Shown here: positions 41,334-48,905 of the stretch, one piece after another
How the letters are laid out: the number at the start of each line of letters is the position of its first letter
Position numbering within the stretch: position 1 is the stretch's first letter
Source: an uncultured Lachnospiraceae bacterium
Lineage (GTDB): Bacteria > Bacillota > Clostridia > Lachnospirales > Lachnospiraceae
Length of the DNA: 48,905 bases
Direction of reading: 5' to 3'
NCBI GenBank assembly: GCA_902797185.1
Contig: CADBRV010000127.1
Coordinates: forward strand, 1-48,905
Position numbers and translations under genes: made by a program
Notes under the pieces: generated by a model
The model's database searches: none
Told to the model about the DNA's origin: nothing
The model's input: only the letters and a program-made list of their open reading frames with translations

Positions 41334-41374
41334 GCCGGCAGCCTGGAAACGGGTTGTCGGCATCCTCTTTTTTT
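41334..41374 (+). terminator. Plus-strand terminator without an upstream gene
   Basis: GCCGGCAGCC and GGGTTGTCGGC pair (two G-T wobbles) around a seven-base loop, followed by ATCCTCTTTTTTT. No plus-strand gene precedes it; the AT-rich stretch 41190-41330 does. Confidence 0.5.
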
Positions 41375-41382
41375 GGGATGCT

Positions 41383-42444
41383 TCAATCCCGGATTTTCAG
41401 CTTCGCAAACTGGGTATATACACGGAAAGCAGAAGGAATGGCATAAGACTTTTCCAGGCCATCCAGATCCGCGGCAATCCCCATCCCTTCATCCAACCCT
41501 GCCACCCGGATGTAGTACCCTTTCATCTTCCATTCCACATGGGAAAAGATATGAGCAGAATCTTCCAGCGGGCGGATAAACAGGGCATCCTGGTCCAGGC
41601 TTTTGACATAGGAAAGGGCATCCTCTTCTTTCAGCCATCCTTCCAGGTTGGGAAATTCATACAGCCCGGCCAGGAGCCCTTTTTCAGGGCGCTTAAATAG
41701 CAGGACTTTTTCGCCATCTGAAATGACCAGCACCGTTTTCTTCTGGACCTTGCGTTTTGTTTTCTTTGTCTTTACAGGCCGTTCCGGAATCGTGCCGTTT
41801 TTTAAAGAAAGGCAGTATTCCTGCCATGGACAGGCGTCACAGCATGGGGCCCCATTCGGCAGGCAGACGATAGCGCCCAGCTCCATCAGGGCCTGGTTGG
41901 TTTTTCCCGGATCCAGACCGGAGCCTGCAAGCTGCTGGCGCATGGATTCTTCTGTGCCCTTTTTCGTCGATGGCAGCGCGATATCGGAAGGGTCATCCGT
42001 CACCCTGGAAAGGGCCCTTAGCACATTCCCATCTACAGCCGGCTCTTTCAGGCCAAAGGCAATGGATCCTACTGCCCCTGCGGTATAGGTGCCGATACCG
42101 GGGAGTCGCAGGATCCCTTCATAGGTATCCGGGAATTTCCCGCCATTTTCCATAATAAGCCGTGCAGCCTTCTGCATGTTCCGGACACGGTTGTAATATC
42201 CAAGCCCTTCCCAAAGCTTCATCAGGCGGTCCTGCGGGCACATCGCAAGGCTCTCCACATCCGGCAGCTCCTCCAGAAACCTGCGGTAATATCCCTTAAC
42301 CGCTTCTACCCTGGTCTGCTGGAGCATGATTTCCGATACCCAGATGGAATAAGGGTCTTTGGTCCTCCGCCAGGGAAGGTCCCTTTTCTTTTCCTCAAAC
42401 CAGGACAGGAGCGGCGCCCCTAAGAGGCTTAAATCTGCCTTCAT
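41383..42444 (-). CDS. mutY: Adenine DNA glycosylase MutY
   Basis: A 353-residue base-excision repair enzyme that removes adenine opposite 8-oxoguanine. Catalytic E38 is in VSEIMLQQTRV, the helix-hairpin-helix LPGIGTYTAGAVGSIAFG is at 113-130 and D137 in VDGNV. The 4Fe-4S cluster is C193-x7-C201-x2-C204-x5-C210, with one more cysteine at 200. The C-terminal third is the NUDIX-like MutT domain (KTVLVISDGEKVLLFKRP, ending near SAFRVYTQFAKL) that recognises oxoG. An AAGGAAGG site precedes the ATG, and it starts 12 bases after the aminotransferase stop, so they are cotranscribed. Confidence 0.97.
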   Translation of the reverse strand: MKADLSLLGAPLLSWFEEKKRDLPWRRTKDPYSIWVSEIMLQQTRVEAVKGYYRRFLEELPDVESLAMCPQDRLMKLWEGLGYYNRVRNMQKAARLIMENGGKFPDTYEGILRLPGIGTYTAGAVGSIAFGLKEPAVDGNVLRALSRVTDDPSDIALPSTKKGTEESMRQQLAGSGLDPGKTNQALMELGAIVCLPNGAPCCDACPWQEYCLSLKNGTIPERPVKTKKTKRKVQKKTVLVISDGEKVLLFKRPEKGLLAGLYEFPNLEGWLKEEDALSYVKSLDQDALFIRPLEDSAHIFSHVEWKMKGYYIRVAGLDEGMGIAADLDGLEKSYAIPSAFRVYTQFAKLKIRD

Positions 42445-42456
42445 GCCGTCCTTCCT

Positions 42457-43623
42457 TTATGCATGGAGGGATTTCTGGAATGCTTCCATCCGCTCCAGGC
42501 AGGTTTTGATGGTTTCGGTATCGCAGGCATAGGAAATGCGTACAAATCCCTCGCCGCAGGCACCAAAGGCATTCCCGGGCACTACAGCTACTTTCTGTTC
42601 TTTCTGGAGCCTCCGGCAGTATTCCTGGCTGGAAAGGCCGGTAGAAGTGATGTTCGGGAAAGCATAAAAGGCGCCCTTCGGCTCTACAGTAGGAAGCCCG
42701 ATCCGGTTTAAGCCATCTACAATCCGCTTCCTGCGCTCGTTATAAACATCCCTCATATGGCCGATTTCCTTGTCCCGGTCCGGGTTTTCCAGCGCATCCA
42801 GGACTGCTGCCTGGTTGACCGTCCCCACGGACATGATGGTATACTGGTGGATCCTTTCCATCAGCTTCATAATCGGGGCAGGTGCTGCTGCCACGCCGAT
42901 CCTCCAGCCCGTCATGGCAAAGCCCTTGGAAAAGCTGTTGACCACGATCGTACGCTCCTTCATCCCCGGCATAGACGCGATGGAAACATGGGTAGACCCG
43001 TAGGTAAGCTCCGCATATACTTCGTCGCTTAAAACGTAGAGATCATTTTTTACTATAAAATCCGCGATTTCTTCCAGGTCTTCCTTTTCCAGGATGACCC
43101 CGGTGGGGTTGCAGGGATATGGCATGATCACCATCTTGGTTTTCGGGGTCAGCTTTGCCTCCAGATCCTCTGCCTTAACACGGAAGCCGTTTTTCTCTGA
43201 TGTTTCCACAACCACCGGGACGCCTCCACCCAGTTCTACACATGGCAGGTAAGAAACATAGGAAGGCTGGATCACCAGTACCTCGTCTCCCGGGTTTAAA
43301 ACCGCGCGGAAAGCCAGGTCAATACCCTCGCTGCCTCCGGTGGTCACCAGGATCTCCTTGTCCGGGTTGTAATGGACGCCGAATTTTTCCAGATACAAAG
43401 ACAGCTGCTCCCTTAACCTCTCAACGCCTTTATTGTCCGTATATTTTGTATCGGCGTTTTCCAAGGCTTTGATGGCAGCCAGGCGGATATGCGCCGGCGT
43501 ATCAAAGTCCGGTTCCCCAACGCCTAAAGAAAAGGTACCTTCCCCCAGCGCCTTAGGGTCAAAATATTCCGTAATGCCGGAATCCGGCAGTTTTTCTACC
43601 AACGCAGAAAGCGGTTTTGACAT
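42457..43623 (-). CDS. Class I/II pyridoxal-phosphate aminotransferase
   Basis: A 388-residue fold-type I aminotransferase, close to the aspartate/aromatic (AraT/PatA-like) branch. PLP contacts are TTGGSEGIDLAF, NPTG (172-175), DEVY (200-203), the Schiff-base K233 in NSFSKGFAMTGWRIG and R241. The substrate is not readable from sequence; aspartate, aromatic or branched-chain acids are possible. The start at 43623 follows AAAGGAG; the longer frame runs over the intergenic repeat cluster and is not used. Cotranscription with mutY looks incidental. Confidence 0.92.
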   Translation of the reverse strand: MSKPLSALVEKLPDSGITEYFDPKALGEGTFSLGVGEPDFDTPAHIRLAAIKALENADTKYTDNKGVERLREQLSLYLEKFGVHYNPDKEILVTTGGSEGIDLAFRAVLNPGDEVLVIQPSYVSYLPCVELGGGVPVVVETSEKNGFRVKAEDLEAKLTPKTKMVIMPYPCNPTGVILEKEDLEEIADFIVKNDLYVLSDEVYAELTYGSTHVSIASMPGMKERTIVVNSFSKGFAMTGWRIGVAAAPAPIMKLMERIHQYTIMSVGTVNQAAVLDALENPDRDKEIGHMRDVYNERRKRIVDGLNRIGLPTVEPKGAFYAFPNITSTGLSSQEYCRRLQKEQKVAVVPGNAFGACGEGFVRISYACDTETIKTCLERMEAFQKSLHA

Positions 43624-43662
43624 AAAAAAGCTCCTTTCCGAAACAGAACCTCCTGCCCGGCC

Positions 43663-44203
43663 GAGCCCGCGCACTGCATGCGTAGGCACAGCTTATGTCA
43701 TCACTCTTCCGAGCGATGGCATTTACGGGGAAGCCACGCCATTTATAGTCGCACTGCATGCGAAGGCGCGGCCTGCGTCATCACCTGCAAGGTGATGGCA
43801 TTTCTAAAAAATTTTAACATTTTCTTCTATCAATGACAATTTTTATATACTGTGCAAAAAAGCCACGCCGCCCAAATTCACACTTCGCATGAGGGCGCGG
43901 CTTGCACTATCGCCTTTCAAAGCGATGACATTTACGGGAGAGCCACGCCATACAAATTCGCACTGCGTGCGAAGGCGTGGCCTGCGTCATCGCCTTGCAG
44001 GCGATGACATTTTTCCCGAAACCGGAAGGAAGGCGTTATAATAGGGGAAAATAGAAAAACAGCAATGCCATTTGCTTATCGAAAGCCACGTCATATAATG
44101 CGCAGGAGCTGCGAAGGCGCGACCTGCCCCATCACCTCTCAGGTGAAGATATTAACGGAAGCGTCGTGCCATCCAAATTCGCCCTGTGGGTGATGACATT
44201 TAA
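43663..44203 (-). repeat. Cluster of six family 2 nested-hairpin repeats
   Basis: Units begin near 43663, 43731, 43860, 43940, 44083 and 44161; the first and last are partial. A unit reads AGCCACGCCATACAAATTCG, a GC-rich inner hairpin such as CACTGCGTGCGAAG, GGCGTGGCCTGCGTCATCG, then CCTTGCAGGCGATGACATTT. Outer pairs GCCACGCC/GGCGTGGC and inner CATCGCC/GGCGATG are kept by compensating changes. Units 3-4 are spaced 80 bp. The array lies between the aminotransferase and proC. Confidence 0.85.
44013..44042 (+). promoter_or_regulatory. Possible proC promoter inside the repeat cluster
   Basis: A perfect TATAAT (44037-44042) has TTCCCG 18 bp upstream. It falls in the unique gap between repeat units 4 and 5, leaving a leader of about 165 bases. 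Confidence 0.4.
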
Positions 44204-44215
44204 GGAGGACCTGTC

Positions 44216-45025
44216 ATGGAACAAACCACCGTCGGATTTATCGGCTGTGGCCACCTGGCTACAGCTATTATGCAGGGAATGCTGGCGGAAGACCCCGCAT
44301 TTGCCCAGAATATCTATGTTTCAAACCACACCATGGGAAAGCTGGAAGCCTTCCGGGAAAAATTCCCTGTGCATATTTCTACTGATAACGCTGTGCCCGC
44401 GAAAGAGGCGGACCTGCTCTTCTTAACGATAAAGCCTTCCCTTTATCCCCAGGTCCTTGCCGAAATCAAATCGGGCCTTCGCCCTTCTACAATCCTTGTA
44501 TCTGTAGCCGCAGGAGTATCCATCGCTTCTGTGGAGGATGTATTAGGAAGGGATGCCAAAATCATCCGCTGCATGCCTAATACGCCTTCCCTGGTGGGAG
44601 AAGGCATGAGCGCCCTCTGCCCAAGCAGCAGCGTCACGGATGAGGACATGGAGAAAGCCCATAAAATATTCGGGATGTTTGGAAAATATGAAACGGTAGA
44701 AGAATCCCTGTTTGATACCGTCACCGGTGTCAGCGGTTCCGGCCCGGCTTACGTATACATGTTTATCGACGCCATGGCAAAAGCCGCGGAAAAAGACGGC
44801 ATGGACCGGGAAAAAGCCGTCGCTTTTGCCGCCCAGACCGCCCTTGGGGCAGCCAAGATGGTACTGGAATCCGGCACGGACCCCCAGTCCCTGACCGAAA
44901 GCGTCTGCTCGCCGGGAGGCACGACCATCGAAGCCGTGAAAGTATTCCGGGAAGACGGTCTTTATGAATTAGTGGAAAAAGCCCAGCATGCCTGCGTAGA
45001 AAAATCCAGGAACATGGGAAAATAA
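44216..45025 (+). CDS. proC: Pyrroline-5-carboxylate reductase
   Basis: A 269-residue enzyme for the last step of proline synthesis, reducing pyrroline-5-carboxylate with NAD(P)H. The Rossmann start VGFIGCGHLATAIMQGML, RCMPNTPSLVGEGMSAL and the C-terminal signature VSGSGPAYVYMFIDAMA ... CSPGGTTIEAVKVFREDGL are all present. A strong AAGGAGG site precedes the ATG. It is a single-gene unit, with the repeat array upstream and a bidirectional terminator downstream. Confidence 0.98.
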   Translation: MEQTTVGFIGCGHLATAIMQGMLAEDPAFAQNIYVSNHTMGKLEAFREKFPVHISTDNAVPAKEADLLFLTIKPSLYPQVLAEIKSGLRPSTILVSVAAGVSIASVEDVLGRDAKIIRCMPNTPSLVGEGMSALCPSSSVTDEDMEKAHKIFGMFGKYETVEESLFDTVTGVSGSGPAYVYMFIDAMAKAAEKDGMDREKAVAFAAQTALGAAKMVLESGTDPQSLTESVCSPGGTTIEAVKVFREDGLYELVEKAQHACVEKSRNMGK

Positions 45026-45088
45026 TTTTCCATTCATCCGCAGCGCCTTGGGCCTGCTGCCGGCTGCTCAATATTATGGAAGGAAAAA

Positions 45089-45141
45089 ACAGCCTTCAAA
45101 AATGCCATTACCTTGCATGTGATGACATTTTTGAAGGCTGT
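45089..45141. terminator. Long hairpin between proC and the LysR gene
   Basis: ACAGCCTTCAAAAATG pairs perfectly with CATTTTTGAAGGCTGT. Its loop carries a family 2-like CCATTACCTTGCATGTGATG stem. The position between convergent genes suggests a terminator, but T-rich tails are poor, so the loop may be a repeat remnant. Confidence 0.55.
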
Positions 45142-45182
45142 CCCCTTAATTCCTGGTCAATAATCTAATTTCCCATCCTGCT

Positions 45183-46145
45183 TTAATCCTTCTGTTCGCT
45201 ATGCTTCAGTTCATTCATGAAGCCCATTTCCTCTGCCTCCATCTCCCCGCTGTCACGCATTTCTTCCAATACGGCGCGGAAGATGGGCAGGGACTTTTTC
45301 AGGCTGGGGTTCCGGTTGCTCTTCGGCCAGATCAGGTACAGCCGGTTCAGGCCGATTTCCTTTAAGGGGATAAACTCAAGCCCCGGATGGTGCAGCAGGG
45401 TGCTCCGCCCGTTTAAGACAGACACGCCCATGCCGCTTTCTGTCAGGAGCATGTACTGGTCCAGGTTTTCCGCAATCCGGTACCTGGGGACAAACCCCGC
45501 CTCTTTGCATTTGCCTAAAAGCCTGTCCCAGCCGTTTCCGAGGTCATTGGGCGCGTTCAGGATGAATTTTTCATCCTTGAAATCCGCCAGTTTATAGTGG
45601 TCGCGCCCCGCCAGGGGATGGCTCTTGGGGATAACGATACAGCTTGGCCGTTCATCAATCTGGATTTTATCCACTTCTTCCAGCCTGGAATCCAGGATGA
45701 AGTCATAAGCGATAGCAGCGTCCAGGTCATGCCGGTTCAGGCCATCCACCAGCCCCGCATAGCTGTGCACCTCTGCCCCGATTTCAATCTCCGGATATTT
45801 TTTCTGCAGCCGGAACAGGAACTTCGGGAAAAAGTCGCCGATATCCACGCCGGGCAGGACACCAATGGTGACAATCCCGCCGGCACCGTTTCCCAGTACG
45901 CTGGCTTTGCGCACGCTTTCATGGAAACGGTCCGTCATGCCCACCAGCCCCATATGGAGCACTTCCCCCGCCGGGGTCAGCTGCAGCGGGCGGCTGCGGA
46001 CAAACAAGTCAAACCCCAGCTCTTCCTCCATGGCCGCGATCTGGCGGCTCAAAGCCGGCTGGGTAATATAAAGCTTTTCAGCCGCTTTGGAAAAATTCTT
46101 ATAATCCGCCACGGCCATAAAATATTCAATCTGCGCAATGGTCAA
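45183..46145 (-). CDS. LysR-family transcriptional regulator
   Basis: A 320-residue LTTR. The N-terminal winged helix-turn-helix is typical (AQIEYFMAVADYKNFSKAAEKLYITQPALSRQIAAMEEELGFDLF), followed by the two-lobed effector domain (about 90-300, TIGVLPGVDIGDFFPKF onwards). The start is TTG at 46145 with an AAAGGAG site, fixed by the family's conserved N-terminus. No divergently transcribed target gene stands beside it; the neighbour upstream is dgt on the same strand. The effector cannot be predicted. Confidence 0.92.
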   Translation of the reverse strand: MTIAQIEYFMAVADYKNFSKAAEKLYITQPALSRQIAAMEEELGFDLFVRSRPLQLTPAGEVLHMGLVGMTDRFHESVRKASVLGNGAGGIVTIGVLPGVDIGDFFPKFLFRLQKKYPEIEIGAEVHSYAGLVDGLNRHDLDAAIAYDFILDSRLEEVDKIQIDERPSCIVIPKSHPLAGRDHYKLADFKDEKFILNAPNDLGNGWDRLLGKCKEAGFVPRYRIAENLDQYMLLTESGMGVSVLNGRSTLLHHPGLEFIPLKEIGLNRLYLIWPKSNRNPSLKKSLPIFRAVLEEMRDSGEMEAEEMGFMNELKHSEQKD

Positions 46146-46344
46146 ATTTCATCGTCTCCTTTCGGGACATGCCCCCTATTCTTCCTTTTGCATGGCGGAA
46201 GGCCGGCAGGTACAATCTGAATCCAGCTGGTCCGCCGTATAATCCGGGCGGGTGGCCCGGATCCGGATGTCCAGCCAGGAAATCCGGACCTGCATCCCCG
46301 CTATCCCACCGTTAATCCCGGCCAGCAGCCCCTGCCTGCCATCC

Positions 46345-47760
46345 TTATTCCAAATGCATGCCGGTCAGTTCCTGGTACAAGGTCCTGGCGTAGTGGTCGG
46401 TCATGCCGCAGATATAGTCTGTTACCAGAAGAAGCCTCAGGTACAATTTTTCCTCCCTGGATTTGCCGGACGAATAAAGCTGGTAAACCGCCATATAATT
46501 CTGGGAAACCAGCGACATCAGCTTTTCCTGGGTAGGCTTTAATTTTTTCCCTGTATCAAAATAAACCGCCGCGTCTACAAATTTATCCAGAAGGACGTCC
46601 AGGATGACTTCCTCGGCGATCTCCCTTTTGTAAATCCTCTTGGAATGGAAGATTTTCCGTACCGCTATTTCCCCCAAAATCTCCAGGATATGCCCGGATG
46701 GCGTATCTGCCAGAAGTTCCTTCTGGAAAGTGCCCTCCATGATATCGTCATAATGGAGGATAAAACTGTCTGCCGCAGCCTGGAGCGCCTTTCCCTGGAC
46801 GTTTACCATCCAGTTCTGGATCGCGTAATCCTCCGGGTCGGTAACGCCCATCTCCTTCCCCTTCTGGTAGCGGTAATCCAAAAGGGCGGCAAGCTTCTGC
46901 TCCTCCTTCGAATCCGGGCTTATCTTCTCCTTTAAGTAATCCTGCAGCATGCCGAAAGAAAACATGCCTTTCCGGAACCCGTCTTCCATATCAGCCGTGC
47001 GGTAGGCAATATCATCGGCCGCTTCCAAGGCAAAAGCCAGCGGATGGCGTCTCCCCAGGGTGCCGGTGGATTCTTCCACGTCCTGGAAATTGTCCTTGTC
47101 CGCAAAATCATATCCCATTTTATGGAAACGCACATCCGGGGAATCCGGGTCAATCTCCAAAGAGGAAACCGGATACTTGATGATCGTGGACAGCAGGGCT
47201 TTCGTCAGGTTCATTCCATGGTCGTCCACCAGGAAATGGAGTTTTGTCACCAGGCGGAACGCCTGGGTGTTGCCCTCGAAATGTAAAAAATCCTCCCGCA
47301 TCTGGGGAGAAAGGACTTCCCCGATCGGCTCGCCTTCAAATTCCAGGACTGGAAGGTTTTTCTCAAACCATTCCCGGATGGCGGTCTCGCCAAAATGCCC
47401 GAAAGGAGGGTTGCCGATGTCGTGGATCAGCCCCGCGCACTGCAGGATGTCCGTGACATTCTGGGAATATTCCGGCAGGAACCCGGGATCCTTTATCCCG
47501 GTCCGGATCCGGGCAGAAATCATCTGCCCAAGGGATTTTCCGAAGGAAGACACCTCCAGGGAATGGGTCAGCCTGGTACGGACAAAATCGCTCTGGTCCA
47601 GCGGGAACACCTGGGTCTTGTCCTGCATCCGGCGGAAAGAGGCGCTCCCGATGATCCTGCGGTAATCTTTTTCATACGCGGAACGCATATCCCGGCTGGC
47701 CTTTGCCGGATTGGAATACGAGCGGATCCGGTCCCCGCAGAGCAGCTTTTTCCATTCCAT
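46345..47760 (-). CDS. dgt: Deoxyguanosinetriphosphate triphosphohydrolase-like HD protein
   Basis: A 471-residue HD-domain enzyme of the Dgt family, which hydrolyses dNTPs to deoxynucleoside and triphosphate. The metal site is H66 in THSLEVSS and HD at 113-114 in LIHDIGNPPFGHFGE; a downstream D in ALEAADDIAYRTADMED completes it. The ATG at 47760 has a GGGAG site, and a TTG five codons upstream is an alternative. It follows nrdG in the same direction, a sensible link between dNTP synthesis and turnover. Nucleotide preference is not readable. Confidence 0.92.
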   Translation of the reverse strand: MEWKKLLCGDRIRSYSNPAKASRDMRSAYEKDYRRIIGSASFRRMQDKTQVFPLDQSDFVRTRLTHSLEVSSFGKSLGQMISARIRTGIKDPGFLPEYSQNVTDILQCAGLIHDIGNPPFGHFGETAIREWFEKNLPVLEFEGEPIGEVLSPQMREDFLHFEGNTQAFRLVTKLHFLVDDHGMNLTKALLSTIIKYPVSSLEIDPDSPDVRFHKMGYDFADKDNFQDVEESTGTLGRRHPLAFALEAADDIAYRTADMEDGFRKGMFSFGMLQDYLKEKISPDSKEEQKLAALLDYRYQKGKEMGVTDPEDYAIQNWMVNVQGKALQAAADSFILHYDDIMEGTFQKELLADTPSGHILEILGEIAVRKIFHSKRIYKREIAEEVILDVLLDKFVDAAVYFDTGKKLKPTQEKLMSLVSQNYMAVYQLYSSGKSREEKLYLRLLLVTDYICGMTDHYARTLYQELTGMHLE

Positions 47761-47982
47761 CCTGCTTTCTCCCAATTCGTTTTTCCCCCTCTTTCCACAC
47801 TGGTCCTCGTCTTACAGACAGGATCAAAAGCAGCTTCCCCCGGCAGGCCAGGAGCTGATTTTCCCTGCTCGGGAAAATATTGGTGCCTTGCCTGGACCAT
47901 GGATTGTCCTTTATCCGTATATCCTTTTTTTCCCCGTTTCCGGGAAAACCTTGTACCCTGTCTTGGATTTTCCCCCGCGGAT

Positions 47983-48540
47983 TTAGGCTTTGATTCCCAG
48001 CTCTTTTTCCCGCTGCAGGTCCGCCGGCCAGCGAACAACCTTTCCCTGCCGCAGGGAGTCCTGCACCTGGATGATCCGCTGGTTTTCCGAACCTTTAAAA
48101 AGCAGCATCATGTTCTTGCGTTCTTCCTGGAAGGTCCCATCCACCAGGATGTCAATGCATTTTAAAAAAGGCAGCGTAAACGGGTATTGGTCCGCCATCC
48201 TGCCCATGATGTCATCATCAAATTGATATCCCGTAAAGCACCAGATGTCCTTCTTCGGAAGTTCTTTCCTTACCCTTTGTAAAAAAGGCAGAAGCACCTC
48301 CTGGTTCTGGGGCTCCATCGGCTCCCCGCCCAGCAGGGTCAGCCCCTGGATCACATCGGAGGAAAGCATTTCCATCAGGTGGTCCTGCGTCTCCTCCGTA
48401 AAAGGCTGCCCATAGCTGAAATTCCAGGTCTCAGGATTAAAGCATCCCCTGCAGTGGTGGGTGCATCCGCTGACAAAAAGGGACACCCTCACGCCCGGGC
48501 CGTTGGCCACGTCAAAATTTTTTATTGCGCCATAATTCAT
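47983..48540 (-). CDS. nrdG: Anaerobic ribonucleotide reductase activating protein
   Basis: A 185-residue radical SAM activase that generates the glycyl radical on NrdD. The cluster motif CTHHCRGC (C26, C30, C33, C-x3-C-x2-C) and the conserved NGPGVRVSLFVSGC, TLLGGEPMEP and VDGTFQ are all present. The length is normal. NrdD is not in the window; an intrinsic-terminator hairpin and repeats lie upstream, so nrdG may be read through from an off-window nrdD or have its own promoter. Confidence 0.96.
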   Translation of the reverse strand: MNYGAIKNFDVANGPGVRVSLFVSGCTHHCRGCFNPETWNFSYGQPFTEETQDHLMEMLSSDVIQGLTLLGGEPMEPQNQEVLLPFLQRVRKELPKKDIWCFTGYQFDDDIMGRMADQYPFTLPFLKCIDILVDGTFQEERKNMMLLFKGSENQRIIQVQDSLRQGKVVRWPADLQREKELGIKA

Positions 48541-48561
48541 GGAAACGGCTCCCCTTTTTCA

Positions 48562-48853
48562 TAAATGCCATCGCCTGAAAGGCGATGATGCAGGCCACGC
48601 CTTCGCACACAGTACGGACTTTCCTGGCACGGCTCTCCCATAAATATCGTCACCTGGAAGGAGATGACACAGCCTGTGCCTTCGCGCGCGGTGCGGACTT
48701 TCCTGGTGTGGCTCTCTACCCTCCAGCACCTAATGGAATAATTATAACTGATCGCTTCTTAAAAGAACAGCTCTACGAAATGTCATTGCCCAAAGGGCGA
48801 TGATGCAGGCCACGCCTTGCACGCAGGGCGGCTGCAAACGGCGTGGCTCTCCC
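48562..48853 (+). repeat. Three family 2 nested-hairpin repeats upstream of nrdG
   Basis: Units begin at 48562, 48640 and 48778: TGCCATCGCCTGAAAGGCGA, then GCAGGCCACGCCTTCG, a GC-rich inner part and a closing GGC(A/G)CGGCTCTCCC. Units 1 and 2 are head to tail, 78 bp apart; unit 3 follows a unique 60-bp gap with TATAAT on the minus strand. The orientation is opposite to the array at 43663-44203. Confidence 0.82.
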
Positions 48854-48859
48854 GACAGC

Positions 48860-48889
48860 AAAGGCCCGCACATCGCTGTGCGGGCCTTT
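48860..48889 (-). terminator. Strong hairpin at the window edge
   Basis: A 13-bp perfect stem AAAGGCCCGCACA / TGTGCGGGCCTTT with a TCGC loop. It probably ends the gene upstream of nrdG on the minus strand, although the T-run is short. Confidence 0.65.
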
Positions 48890-48905
48890 GGAATCTGTCA
48901 TCCTC

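Noticed and set aside
43663-44203. CRISPR array
   Set aside because: Units of 70-80 bp are imperfect along their whole length, self-pair and lack unique constant-length spacers; no cas genes are present.

Overview
The window reads as a chromosomal core segment of an anaerobic Clostridia-class Firmicute, most likely Lachnospiraceae-like. The signs are strong AGGAGG-type ribosome sites, medium GC, the MurT/GatD pair, Mini-RNase III, the SCIFF peptide with its radical-SAM maturase, a B12 methionine synthase with a separate reactivation protein, anaerobic NrdG, Pta-AckA and pyruvate carboxylase. I see no phage, transposase, CRISPR array, rRNA or tRNA. Assignment below class level is inference.

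Layout. 1-12,535 (minus strand): plsX, acpP, rnc, smc and ftsY (fatty-acid, RNA and chromosome/secretion housekeeping), then ilvA, ispF, cysE, cysS, mrnC, rlmB and the first codons of a further gene. 12,946-13,282: rpmF, divergent, with a textbook promoter and terminator. 13,420-15,535: murT-gatD for lipid II amidation. 15,536-16,253: a repeat-filled intergenic region. 16,254-18,689: pta-ackA, facing away from tmcAL (tRNA acetate ligase). 20,808-24,296: pyruvate carboxylase with its own promoter and a possible 21-residue leader ORF. 24,945: ispE, followed by an unusual 19-bp tandem repeat and hairpin. 26,138-30,409: metF, the methionine synthase reactivation protein and metH. 30,794-35,184: secDF, the SCIFF maturase scfB and a 46-codon precursor gene, scfA. 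35,513-41,065: envelope genes (CNNM/CBS protein, L,D-transpeptidase, PAP2 phosphatase, glycosyltransferase). 41,383-48,540: mutY, an aminotransferase, proC, a LysR regulator, dgt and nrdG.

The most distinctive material lies between genes. At least three families of imperfect, strongly base-paired intergenic repeats recur: a two-hairpin element of 120-170 bp opening with ATCGTAAGGAGGGAC, a ~75-80 bp nested-hairpin module that occurs alone, in tandem and inside the first element, and 60-nt near-perfect palindromes. None encodes a protein.

How the genes connect: metF, the reactivation protein and metH make and maintain a methionine cycle. MurT-GatD, the L,D-transpeptidase and the glycosyltransferase act on the envelope. 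Pta-AckA makes the acetate that TmcAL can consume. SecDF, ScfA and ScfB form the SecDF-linked SCIFF locus that is widespread in Clostridia. Terminators after acpP and after scfA suggest that both small abundant products are made in excess over the genes downstream of them.
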